From contig PQXD01000015.1 of NCBI GenBank assembly GCA_003194485.1, positions 15,413 to 58,427 of the forward strand: 43,015 bases of DNA. The letters run 5' to 3'. Numbering within the stretch: position 1 is the first letter of the stretch; the number at the start of each line of letters is the position of its first letter. Shown in pieces: positions 23,421 to 31,936 of this stretch. The DNA is from Deltaproteobacteria bacterium. Its GTDB lineage: Bacteria > Desulfobacterota > Dissulfuribacteria > Dissulfuribacterales > UBA3076. The position numbers were made by a program, and so were the translations under genes. The notes below the pieces were generated by a model. The model searched no databases. It was given only the letters and a program-made list of their open reading frames with translations, and had not been told where the DNA came from.

Positions 23421-26400
23421 ATGCCAAGACGTGATGACATCAAGAAAGTCATGATTATAAGCTCCGGGCCAATTATTATAGGCCAGGCTTGCGAGTTCGA
23501 CTATTCCGGCACCCAGGCCTGCAAGGCCCTTCGCAAACTCGGTTATGAGATAGTGCTGGTCAATTCCAACCCTGCAACCATTATGACAGACCCCGGAATG
23601 GCAGACGTGACCTATATCGAGCCTTTGAATCTCCAGGCCATGGAGGAAATCATAGAAGTGGAAAGGCCGGATGCCCTTCTTCCAAACCTGGGCGGCCAGA
23701 CCGGCCTGAACCTTTCTTCAGAGCTGGCCCGAACGGGCGTGCTGGATAAATACGGTGTCAAGATAATCGGCGTTGAGGTCGATGCCATCAAGCGCGGCGA
23801 GGACCGGATCGCATTCAAGGAGACCATGGACAGCCTCGGCATAGAGATGCCAAGGAGTAAACCGGCCTTCAGTGTAGAGGAGGCCGAGGAAATTGCCGCT
23901 GAACTCGACTACCCTGTGGTCATCAGGCCTGCCTATACCATGGGAGGAACGGGCGGCGGCCTCGTATATAACGTGGAAGAACTGCGAACCATTGCCAGCC
24001 GCGGTATCTCGGCGAGCATGGTGGGCCAGGTGCTGGTGGAGGAGTCTGTCCTGGGATGGGAGGAACTGGAACTGGAAGTCGTGCGCGACGCCAAGAACCA
24101 GATGATCACTGTCTGTTTTATCGAGAATGTGGACGCCATGGGCGTGCACACGGGCGATTCCTATTGTACGGCCCCCATGCTCACTATCGACCCGGAACTG
24201 CAAAAACAGCTTCAAAAATGGTCGTACGACATTGTCGAGGCCATAAAGGTCATAGGCGGCACCAACATCCAGTTTGCCCATGACCCCAAGACCGGCCGCG
24301 TGGTGGTGATCGAAATCAACCCCAGGACCTCCCGTTCCTCCGCCCTGGCTTCCAAGGCGACCGGTTTCCCCATCGCGCTTATTTCCGCCATGCTGGCAGG
24401 GGGCTTGACGCTGGACGAAATTCCTTACTGGCGAGAGGGGACCCTGGACAGGTACACACCCTGGGGTGACTATGTGGTAGTGAAGTTTGCCCGGTGGGCC
24501 TTTGAGAAGTTTGAGGGCTCTGAAGATAAGCTGGGCACACAGATGCGTGCCGTGGGCGAGGTCATGAGCATCGGCAAGAATTACAAGGAGGCCTTTCAGA
24601 AATCGATTCGCTCCCTGGAAAACGGCCGCTACGGACTCGGCTTTGCCAAGGACTTTAATGATAAATCGCTGGATGAATTGATGGAACTTCTGGTCGAGCC
24701 ATCGAGCGAGCGGCAGTTTATCATGTACGAGGCACTGCGAAAGGGAGCCGGCGTGGAAGCGCTCTATGAAAAGACCTTTATCAAGCCATGGTTTATTGAG
24801 CAGATGAAGGAATTGGTGGAGCTTGAGGAAAAGATCCTGCAATACAAGGGGACTGCAGTGCCCGACGATCTGCTGGAACAGGCCAAGAAAGACGGGTTTT
24901 CAGACCGGTACCTGTCTGAGATCCTTGAAATCCCTGAAAAAGATATCCGGCATCGGCGCACCTCTCTGGGCTTGACAGAGGCGTGGGAGCCTGTGCCGGT
25001 AAGCGGCGTCGAGGATGCAGCCTATTATTTCTCCACCTACAATGCCACTGACAAGGTGAAAACGAGCAACAGGCGCAAGATAATGGTATTGGGTGGCGGG
25101 CCTAACCGTATAGGGCAGGGGATCGAGTTTGACTACTGCTGTGTTCACGCTGCTTTTGCATTGCGTGACGGGGGATTTGAGTCGATTATGGTAAACTGCA
25201 ACCCAGAGACCGTCTCAACCGATTACGACACTTCAGACAAGCTCTACTTCGAGCCGCTTACGGTCGAAGACGTATTGAGCATCTACGAAAAGGAAAAACC
25301 CGAAGCGGTGATCGTCCAGTTTGGCGGGCAGACCCCTTTGAATATTGCCAATGAGCTGGCTGAGGCCGGTGTCAAAATCATCGGCACTTCACCTGAGACC
25401 ATAGACCTGGCCGAGGACCGGGACCGTTTCCGGAAGATGATGAGAAAGCTCGGTATTCCTGAGCCCGAATCGGGTATGGCCAGTACACTGGAAGAGGCTA
25501 TTGGCGTGGCTGAAAGAATCGGCTACCCCCTCATGGTCCGGCCCTCCTATGTGCTTGGGGGGCGGGGCATGGAGGTTGTCCATGACGAGGGGATGCTAAA
25601 GCATTATATGGCCGCAGCCGTGGATGTATCGCCGGAACGGCCGATCTTGATCGACAAGTTCCTTGAAAACGCCATTGAGGCTGAAGCAGATGCCATTTCC
25701 GACGGCACTGATGCCTTTGTGCCTGCTGTGATGGAACATATCGAGCTGGCAGGGGTCCACTCGGGTGACTCGGCCTGTGTGATACCGCCCATCAGTATTC
25801 CTGCCAGACACATTGATACCATCTGCGAATATACAAAAAGGATCGCAGTGGAACTCGGTGTGGTCGGCCTGATGAATATCCAGTACGCTATTGCCGGCGA
25901 TATGGTATACATACTTGAGGCCAATCCGCGCGCATCCAGGACCGTGCCTCTTGTTTCAAAGGTCTGCAACATTTCCATGGTCCGCCTGGCCACGCAGCTC
26001 ATGCTGGGCAAAAAGCTTGCAGACCTGAATATCAGGCCCGTATCGATCCCTCACTTTGGGGTCAAGGAGGCGGTTTTTCCCTTTAACATGTTCCCGGAGG
26101 TCGACCCGCTCCTCGGTCCTGAGATGCGATCCACAGGGGAGGTGCTGGGGCTGGCGGACTCTTTCGGCCTGGCCTTTTACAAGGCCCAGGAGGCGACTCA
26201 ACAAAGCCTTCCTTCTGAGGGGACCGTGCTTATCACAGTGTCAGAGAGAGACAAGCATGCTGCCCTGGAGGCGGCGAAGCAGTTTGACAGGCTTGGCTTT
26301 AAGATCAAGGCGACTGAAGGGACTCGCAGATTCCTGGCAGACCACGGAATTCAATCCGAGCTGATCCGCAAGATGCACGAAGGGCGCCCAAATATTGTTG

Positions 26401-26621
26401 ACGGGATAAAAAACAATGAGATTCAACTGATCATCAACACACCCAGCGGCAGACTGAGCAAGTACGACGATTCCTACATCCGAAAGGCGGCAATCAAATA
26501 TAAGGTACCGTATATAACCACTACGGCTGCGGCCGTTGCCGCCGCCAGGGGAATCGCAGCCTGCCGGAGGGGGCATGGTCGGGTGAAGTCGCTTCAGAGA
26601 TACCATGGGGATATCGGGTAG
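23421..26621 (+). CDS. carB: Carbamoyl-phosphate synthase large subunit CarB
   Basis: Makes carbamoyl phosphate from bicarbonate, ATP and glutamine-derived ammonia for pyrimidine and arginine synthesis. The 1066-residue product is full length (E. coli 1073) and has both ATP-grasp halves: N-terminal [19 protein letters not shown] with GGTGGGLVYN near residue 175, and a second half from MVLGGGPNRIGQGIEFDYC with GGRGMEVV. A C-terminal MGS-like allosteric domain follows from about residue 935 (VLITVSERDKHAALEAAKQF). It has a good AAAGGATAATTTA leader before the ATG. Its carA partner is not adjacent. Its N-terminus differs throughout from the truncated carB at 13011-13622, so the window contains two carB lineages. 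Confidence 0.96.
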   Translation: MPRRDDIKKVMIISSGPIIIGQACEFDYSGTQACKALRKLGYEIVLVNSNPATIMTDPGMADVTYIEPLNLQAMEEIIEVERPDALLPNLGGQTGLNLSSELARTGVLDKYGVKIIGVEVDAIKRGEDRIAFKETMDSLGIEMPRSKPAFSVEEAEEIAAELDYPVVIRPAYTMGGTGGGLVYNVEELRTIASRGISASMVGQVLVEESVLGWEELELEVVRDAKNQMITVCFIENVDAMGVHTGDSYCTAPMLTIDPELQKQLQKWSYDIVEAIKVIGGTNIQFAHDPKTGRVVVIEINPRTSRSSALASKATGFPIALISAMLAGGLTLDEIPYWREGTLDRYTPWGDYVVVKFARWAFEKFEGSEDKLGTQMRAVGEVMSIGKNYKEAFQKSIRSLENGRYGLGFAKDFNDKSLDELMELLVEPSSERQFIMYEALRKGAGVEALYEKTFIKPWFIEQMKELVELEEKILQYKGTAVPDDLLEQAKKDGFSDRYLSEILEIPEKDIRHRRTSLGLTEAWEPVPVSGVEDAAYYFSTYNATDKVKTSNRRKIMVLGGGPNRIGQGIEFDYCCVHAAFALRDGGFESIMVNCNPETVSTDYDTSDKLYFEPLTVEDVLSIYEKEKPEAVIVQFGGQTPLNIANELAEAGVKIIGTSPETIDLAEDRDRFRKMMRKLGIPEPESGMASTLEEAIGVAERIGYPLMVRPSYVLGGRGMEVVHDEGMLKHYMAAAVDVSPERPILIDKFLENAIEAEADAISDGTDAFVPAVMEHIELAGVHSGDSACVIPPISIPARHIDTICEYTKRIAVELGVVGLMNIQYAIAGDMVYILEANPRASRTVPLVSKVCNISMVRLATQLMLGKKLADLNIRPVSIPHFGVKEAVFPFNMFPEVDPLLGPEMRSTGEVLGLADSFGLAFYKAQEATQQSLPSEGTVLITVSERDKHAALEAAKQFDRLGFKIKATEGTRRFLADHGIQSELIRKMHEGRPNIVDGIKNNEIQLIINTPSGRLSKYDDSYIRKAAIKYKVPYITTTAAAVAAARGIAACRRGHGRVKSLQRYHGDIG

Positions 26622-26695
26622 ATATTACGATGAGAAGAACGACCTGCAGGATATTATCCTTTATGTTGAGATATTTCTAAAAAGCGGCATAACAA

Positions 26696-27409
26696 ATGGA
26701 AGAAAACAAACCTGAAACCTATGACAAATATATAAAAGCGCTCACGGATATCAGCCGTGCCATTACCTCAGCCCAGTATCTTGAAGATATTCTGAAGCTG
26801 ATCGTAATGGTAACGGCAAAGGTAACAGGTGTTGAGATCTGTTCGTTGTGGCTCATAGACGAAAGTGTCGATCCGAAAAAGATCCGGCTGAAAGCGACGC
26901 AGGCCATAGCCCCGGATTATCTGAAGGACAGATCTTTGACCATGGACGAAGGAGTGGTCGGTTTTGTGGCTACCCACAACCAACCACTTATTATCAGAGA
27001 CGTGTCAACAGATCCCAGGTTCAAGGAAAAGGAGATGGCCAAAAAGCTTGGCCTGGTATCCATGGTCAGCGTGCCGCTTCAGGTAAAGGATGAAAAGGTA
27101 ATCGGGGTGCTCAACTGCTTTACAGCAGAACCCTATGAATTTTCAGAAACAGAGGTAAACCTCATTACAGCAGTCGCCAATCAGGCGGCGGTCGCAATTC
27201 TCAACACAGAGCTCATGGTGAAAACCAAGGTGATCAGGGAGGAACTGGAGACCCGAAAGCTGGTGGAGCGGGCTAAGGAAATCCTTATGCGCAGACGCAA
27301 AATGGACGGGGATGAGGCTTTTCGCTGGATTCAAAAACGGAGCATGGACTCCCGCAAATCCATGCGGCATGTGGCAGAGGCAGTTCTGCTTTCGGAGGAA
27401 CTGGAGTAG
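26696..27409 (+). CDS. GAF-ANTAR domain antiterminator/regulator
   Basis: A 237-residue protein with an N-terminal GAF sensor domain (about residues 12-165) and a C-terminal ANTAR RNA-binding domain (about 178-235; KLVERAKEILMRRRKMDGDE followed by AFRWIQKRSM). ANTAR proteins bind twin hairpins in leader RNA and prevent terminator formation, and are often used to control nitrogen metabolism genes (for example NasR, AmiR). The neighbours are carB upstream and, 214 bases downstream, a glutamate-synthase-like gene whose leader holds an intrinsic-terminator hairpin. That leader is the obvious candidate target. The GAF ligand cannot be told from sequence. Confidence 0.9.
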   Translation: MEENKPETYDKYIKALTDISRAITSAQYLEDILKLIVMVTAKVTGVEICSLWLIDESVDPKKIRLKATQAIAPDYLKDRSLTMDEGVVGFVATHNQPLIIRDVSTDPRFKEKEMAKKLGLVSMVSVPLQVKDEKVIGVLNCFTAEPYEFSETEVNLITAVANQAAVAILNTELMVKTKVIREELETRKLVERAKEILMRRRKMDGDEAFRWIQKRSMDSRKSMRHVAEAVLLSEELE

Positions 27410-27456
27410 AAAGGTCTTGACAAGATGGATTAGTAGCCTTAAATATGTCCCGGTTG

Positions 27457-27470
27457 TTACAGATTTGTAA
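27457..27470 (+). promoter_or_regulatory. Small leader hairpin upstream of terminator
   Basis: TTACAGATTTGTAA forms a short perfect hairpin that can be drawn with a six-base loop AGATTT. The loop starts with A but lacks the G at position 4 expected of the canonical ANTAR target, so this is only a candidate half-site. It lies between the ANTAR gene and the terminator hairpin at 27523-27558. Confidence 0.3.
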
Positions 27471-27522
27471 GGTTTCGTACAAAGGCGTAGGAAGCCGTTT
27501 TAAAGCACATGGCTGACAAAGG

Positions 27523-27558
27523 CGTCCGCCTCCCTTATGGGTGGCGGACGTTTTTTTT
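27523..27558 (+). terminator. Intrinsic terminator-like hairpin in the leader of the second glutamate-synthase-like gene
   Basis: CGTCCGCC at 27523-27530 pairs with GGCGGACG at 27543-27550, with an inner CCC/GGG extension around a TTAT loop, followed directly by eight T residues (27551-27558). It may simply end the carB-ANTAR transcript. Its position 66 bases before the start at 27624, right after an ANTAR gene, makes it a candidate for regulated termination of the downstream gene. Confidence 0.85.
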
Positions 27559-27623
27559 GCAGCGGAAACTACAGTTCTGCTTAAACTCTACAGTCAATTT
27601 CTAAATTAGGAGGATTTTCTGTT

Positions 27624-29189
27624 ATGTCATTTAGCAAACCCAATTACAGTGCTGCCACGCTGACAACAACACGTATGACACCGGCTCCCATATCAGGGAT
27701 CTGCGTGACCTGTGTTGACGGTTGCGAGGGGCCTTGCGAGATAGGCAGGTCCGCCCTTAAAGGAAGGGAAGTCATCTACCCGACACCCTTTGGTACGATC
27801 ACGGCTGGTTCTGAAAAGGATTACCCTGTAGATTTCTCCCATTTCAACATTCAGGGGACGGCCGTAGGTGCGGTCGGCATTGAAGCCGATTCGGATAAAG
27901 CCACATTTCCGGCCGTAGATACTACTACGGCTGTCGGCGCTGATGGCAGTATCAAGCTGAACTTCCCTGTCTTTACCGGCGCGGTGGGGTCAACTGATAT
28001 TGCCCGCATTAATTGGGAAGACGTGGCCATAGGTGCGGCCATATCCGGGGTAATAGTCGTAGCTGGCGAAAATATCTGCGGTATGGATTCGAAGGCGGAA
28101 TTCCAAAATGGAAAGATTTCCAGGTCGCCGGAGATGGAACGCCGCATCAATGCCTTCAATCAGTGGTATGACGGTACCGGAGGCATCATTATTCAGGCGA
28201 ATGTGGAAGATACCAGATTGGGCGTGCCTGAATATGTAATTGAAAAATTGGGAATTGAGATTTTTGAGCTTAAATGGGGCCAGGGCGCCAAGGATATCGG
28301 GGGCGAGGTCAAGCTGCATTCGATCGAGAGGGCCACGGAACTCAAAAACAGGGGTTATATCGTGTTGCCGGATCCGACCAATCCGGCTGTGCAGGAAGCC
28401 TTCAGGGCAGGTGGCATCACAGAGTTTGAACGTCACTCACGCCTCGGCATGGTGGAAGAAGAGGCCTTTCACAATTCGGTTAATCACCTGCGTTCAGTAG
28501 GCGCAAAATATGTGACTCTCAAGACAGGTGCATATCGTCCTGCCGACCTGGCCAGGGCCATAAAATATTCCTCGGATGCAAAGATCGATCTCCTTACCAT
28601 AGACGGGGCAGGAGGTGGAACCGGCATGAGCCCCTGGCGCATGATGAATGAATGGGGCATCCCGACAGTACAACTGGAATGCCTGGCCTATCAGATGTGC
28701 CAACGGTTGGCTTCCAAAGGGGCCTATATCCCGCCGATCGCCATTGCCGGCGGCCTGTCCCTGGAAGACCATATCTTTAAGGCCATTGCCCTTGGGGCAC
28801 CCTATGTAAAGGCCATCTGCCTTGGCCGGGCCATTTTCACTGCCGCCATGGTAGGCAAGACTCATGGGAAACTGATGGCTGAAAAAATGGAACTGGAAGG
28901 GGAGGATATCGAAGACGGCTATATGCGTCTCTTTGCAGTTGGCGCCCAATTAAAGGAGCGCTTCGGGAAAGATTTTGGCAAGCTCCCTGCCGGGGCCATC
29001 GGCATGTATTCTTACATCGACAGGTTGAAACAGGGCCTTCAGCAGCTTATGGCAGGGGCAAGGAAATTCGCCGTCCAGTATATTGACCGTAACGATCTGA
29101 TGGCCCTGACCAAAGAATCTGCGGAAGTTTCCGGGATTTCCCATGTCATGGACGCAGATGCAGAAGAGGTAGACAAGATTCTGGGATAG
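27624..29189 (+). CDS. FMN-binding glutamate synthase-like protein (second copy, ferredoxin-type)
   Basis: A 521-residue protein of the GltS FMN-domain family. An N-terminal Cys-rich segment (GICVTCVDGCEGPCEIGRSA, about residues 26-45) is followed by the barrel with KWGQGAKDIGGEVKL, TIDGAGGGTGMSP and a late IAIAGGLSLEDHIFKAIALG. It lacks the GltB [3Fe-4S] Cys pattern of the minus-strand FMN subunit and is only distantly related to it. A perfect TTAGGAGGA precedes the ATG. A small ferredoxin gene follows. Family members of this form are often annotated as glutamate synthase, but substrate and role are uncertain; the terminator in its leader suggests control by the upstream ANTAR protein. Confidence 0.85.
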   Translation: MSFSKPNYSAATLTTTRMTPAPISGICVTCVDGCEGPCEIGRSALKGREVIYPTPFGTITAGSEKDYPVDFSHFNIQGTAVGAVGIEADSDKATFPAVDTTTAVGADGSIKLNFPVFTGAVGSTDIARINWEDVAIGAAISGVIVVAGENICGMDSKAEFQNGKISRSPEMERRINAFNQWYDGTGGIIIQANVEDTRLGVPEYVIEKLGIEIFELKWGQGAKDIGGEVKLHSIERATELKNRGYIVLPDPTNPAVQEAFRAGGITEFERHSRLGMVEEEAFHNSVNHLRSVGAKYVTLKTGAYRPADLARAIKYSSDAKIDLLTIDGAGGGTGMSPWRMMNEWGIPTVQLECLAYQMCQRLASKGAYIPPIAIAGGLSLEDHIFKAIALGAPYVKAICLGRAIFTAAMVGKTHGKLMAEKMELEGEDIEDGYMRLFAVGAQLKERFGKDFGKLPAGAIGMYSYIDRLKQGLQQLMAGARKFAVQYIDRNDLMALTKESAEVSGISHVMDADAEEVDKILG

Positions 29190-29253
29190 TATCCATTCGT
29201 AATTTACACGATTGATATGCATGATCATACTTGTTAAAGGGGGTCAATAAATC

Positions 29254-29463
29254 ATGATTAATTCGATATGTAAGCATAACTGCGCATCCTGCTTTGCGTT
29301 GCCGGTATGCGCGCTAGGTGCAATAATTGATCAGCAAGGCTCTATTTATGTAGATACTGACAAGTGCATCGGCTGTGGTTGTTGCCGGACAGTGTGCATC
29401 ACATTTTCTCGTGATGAAGCACTGAAAGACAAGACCGTAGAGTGGCTCAAGGGCGAGGCATAA
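29254..29463 (+). CDS. Small Cys-rich ferredoxin-like protein
   Basis: A 69-residue protein with two cysteine groups: CKHNCASCFALPVC at residues 6-19 and CIGCGCCRTVC at residues 38-48, the second being a classical [4Fe-4S] ferredoxin motif with an extra Cys. It follows the FMN protein by 64 bases and has AAAGGGGG upstream, so it probably serves that enzyme as an electron carrier or small subunit. The first group departs from the usual CxxCxxCxxxC spacing, so the number of clusters is uncertain. Confidence 0.82.
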   Translation: MINSICKHNCASCFALPVCALGAIIDQQGSIYVDTDKCIGCGCCRTVCITFSRDEALKDKTVEWLKGEA

Positions 29464-29548
29464 TGTATAAGTGTACAGAAAAGCAGGCATGAGGGGCATA
29501 AGCGCCAAGTTATTTTCACCGGATGGGCTTACTAAAAAATGTGTAAAT

Positions 29549-29627
29549 ATTCGGTATTGGATATTTGTTTTTCATTCGATGTTGGATGTTGGACGTTCGA
29601 TGTTCGACGTTCATCTTTCAAAACAAC
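29549..29627. repeat. Second copy of the GAACATCGAACGTCC repeat
   Basis: From TCGGTATTGGATATTTG through GATGTTGGACGTTCGATG to TCATCTTTCAAAACAA, the segment matches the reverse complement of 17488-17567 with only a few differences. It holds only one side of the palindrome, so it would not form the long hairpin on its own. It lies in the 264-base gap between the small ferredoxin and the AOR gene; the rest of that gap holds no recognised feature. Confidence 0.8.
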
Positions 29628-29727
29628 TTAGCGCTTATAAGGAGGCAAACAGAGTCCCTGCGGTCAACCATGCCTGCTTGTGGGCGCTTGGCGGTCTCAT
29701 ACAATGGCAAAGCCGGGAGAATAGGAA

Positions 29728-31548
29728 ATGGATGGATGTATCGGTCGTTGTCTGAGGGTGAATCTGACCAAGGGAAAACATAGTATAGAGGAGATCGATC
29801 CGAGACTCCTTAAGAAATTTTTGGGCGGACGCGGTCTCGGAGTAAAGGTCTTTACAGATGAGGTCGATCCTCGGACAGACCCTCTTTCTCCGGACAACAA
29901 GCTCATTTTTTCCTCGGGTCCACTGGTCGGAACAGGGGCCATAACAGGGGCATCCTGCAATGTCATAACCAGGTCTTCATTAACCGGGACCCTGGCCTGC
30001 GCCAAGATCCGCGGGCATTTCGGCGCTGAGCTCAAGTTCGCCGGATTCGACATGGTCATTATAGAGGGCAAGGCAGAAACTCCGGTCATTCTCTCAATTA
30101 TTGACGACAAAGTCAGAATACTTCCTGCTCTGGAATACTGGGGACGTTCTACTGCCGAGACTGAAGACCTGTTTAAAAAGAACCTTGGTGATCAATGGAT
30201 CGCGCGGGAGACATTTCTGATATCGATCGGCCCTGCAGGCGAACGGTTACTCCCATTGGCCAATGTTGTTAACGACCGTTTTCTCTCTGCAGGAGGAGCC
30301 GGTACAGGCGCGGTTATGGGATCCAAGAATCTCAAGGCCGTAGCCGTGAAAGGCCGGCATTCCCTGTACGTGGCAGACGGCAGTCGGTTTGTGAAGGTAG
30401 TCAATACCCTGATCAACAAGCTGAATAGCGCACCTTTTGTCTCTCAATCCATGTCCCAGTGGGGAACCGCTTTTCTGGTGGGCTTGAGTTATCAAAAGGG
30501 GATGCTGCCCCAAAACAATTTCCGCTGGGCGGCCCTTTCGTTGAAAAACATAGGTACAGAGGCGTTAAACAGCGCTTTTATCCTGAAAAGTCGCGGGTGT
30601 TTTGCGTGTCCTGTTGCATGTATTAAGAAATCAGTTGTCAAGCACCCTATGTATCGAGGAAAGGGTATGGTGCCCAGCTATCTGGCAATCGGTGCCCTCG
30701 GGGTAAACTGCGGGATCAGCGATCTCCCGGCAATCGGTATGGCGAGCATGCTGTGTGCTGAAATGGGCCTCGATCCGGTCGCAACAGGAGGAGCCCTTGC
30801 CACTGCCATGGAATTGGTGGAAAAGAAGGTGCTTTCACCGGAGGAACTCAAGATTGATCTCGGGTTTGGTAATGCCGAGACGCTGATACAGGCGCTTCGC
30901 TTGATCGCCACGAAAAAAGGGTATGCCAGACGCCTGGGACAGGGCGGGAAGGCCCTGGCCGAATCATCCGGGAGGCCGGATCTTTTTATGGGCGTAAAGG
31001 GCCTTTCTCTGGCACCGTTTGATCCTCGCGCCATTCAGGGAATGGGACTCCATTTTGCCACGAGCAACTATGGACCTCATTACCTATACGCCTATACCTA
31101 TATTGATGAGCTGCTCAACGTACACGAGAACTCAGATCCGTGGGAAATTGAGGGAAAGCCGGCATTGGTCAAACTGCATCAGGACACGACTGCCGTCATG
31201 GATTCCCTGGGCCTGTGCAGCAAGCTTTTGAAGGGACTGAAATTAAATAATTATGTCCCACTTGTAAACAGTTGTCTTGGAACAAGTTACAAGGCAGAGG
31301 ATCTGCTCCTTATCGGGGAGAGGATATGGAACCTGGAAAGGCTGTTTAATCTGAGCGCAGGATTCAACAGCTCACACGATACCCTCCCTGACAGGTTCAC
31401 CAAAGAACCCATTTCCGACGGGCCTGCTGAAGGACAGATCAGCCGGATAAGCGAAATGATTCCGGAATATTATCATCTTAGAGGGTGGAACGAGAAAGGC
31501 GAGCCCCCGCCGGAGACCCTGAAGGCATTGGAACTGGAGGATGAGTAA
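29728..31548 (+). CDS. Aldehyde:ferredoxin oxidoreductase family tungsten enzyme (BamB-like position)
   Basis: A 606-residue member of the AOR family, whose enzymes use a tungsten (or molybdenum) bis-pyranopterin cofactor and one [4Fe-4S] cluster. Visible features are the N-terminal MDGCIGRCLRVNL and GGRGLGVKVF, pterin-site GPLVGTGAITGA, and the cluster motif GCFACPVAC (about C291, C294, C298) with a fourth Cys probably in SLGLCSKL (about 496). Length is that of classical AOR (about 605). It heads an eight-gene run with Hdr/Mvh and Nuo-like genes, as BamB does in class II benzoyl-CoA reductase. No other aromatic-degradation gene is in the window, so the substrate may be an aldehyde, a carboxylic acid or an aryl-CoA. 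Confidence 0.9.
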   Translation: MDGCIGRCLRVNLTKGKHSIEEIDPRLLKKFLGGRGLGVKVFTDEVDPRTDPLSPDNKLIFSSGPLVGTGAITGASCNVITRSSLTGTLACAKIRGHFGAELKFAGFDMVIIEGKAETPVILSIIDDKVRILPALEYWGRSTAETEDLFKKNLGDQWIARETFLISIGPAGERLLPLANVVNDRFLSAGGAGTGAVMGSKNLKAVAVKGRHSLYVADGSRFVKVVNTLINKLNSAPFVSQSMSQWGTAFLVGLSYQKGMLPQNNFRWAALSLKNIGTEALNSAFILKSRGCFACPVACIKKSVVKHPMYRGKGMVPSYLAIGALGVNCGISDLPAIGMASMLCAEMGLDPVATGGALATAMELVEKKVLSPEELKIDLGFGNAETLIQALRLIATKKGYARRLGQGGKALAESSGRPDLFMGVKGLSLAPFDPRAIQGMGLHFATSNYGPHYLYAYTYIDELLNVHENSDPWEIEGKPALVKLHQDTTAVMDSLGLCSKLLKGLKLNNYVPLVNSCLGTSYKAEDLLLIGERIWNLERLFNLSAGFNSSHDTLPDRFTKEPISDGPAEGQISRISEMIPEYYHLRGWNEKGEPPPETLKALELEDE

Positions 31549-31922
31549 TGCCGAGGATAAAAATTGATCATACCAAGTGCACCGGCTGCAGGCATTGTGA
31601 GACCGCGTGCTCCCTGAATCATGTAGCAAATACCGTGAATCCAAGGCGCGCCCGCATACGGGTGATGAAAGAAGGGGATCAGTATTTTCCTGTGATAGCA
31701 GGTCCTTTTGTAGATGCTGCCTGTACGTCAAAACAGACCATAGTAATAGGTGACCAGACCTATGACATGTGCGCTTTGTGCAGGGCATCGTGTCCGCAGA
31801 AACCCTATTTCATAGAGGCCGAGACCGGTATTCCCTTGAAATGTGATTTTTGCGGCATACCGCCGAACCCGTCGTGTGTGCGCTGGTGCAACACCGGTGC
31901 ACTGGAACTGGTGGAAGATTAG
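31548..31922 (+). CDS. Ferredoxin-type electron-transfer subunit paired with AOR (BamC-like position)
   Basis: A 124-residue protein with clustered cysteines: CTGCRHCETAC near residues 11-21, CALCRASCPQ near 75-84 and CDFCGIPPNPSC to WC near 99-114, enough for three or four [4Fe-4S] clusters of the HycB/BamC type. The ATG overlaps the last base of the AOR stop, which implies coupled translation and a stoichiometric complex. It should carry electrons between the tungsten subunit and the Hdr-type subunits encoded next. Confidence 0.9.
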   Translation: MPRIKIDHTKCTGCRHCETACSLNHVANTVNPRRARIRVMKEGDQYFPVIAGPFVDAACTSKQTIVIGDQTYDMCALCRASCPQKPYFIEAETGIPLKCDFCGIPPNPSCVRWCNTGALELVED

Positions 31923-31936
31923 GAGAGAGTATTCCA

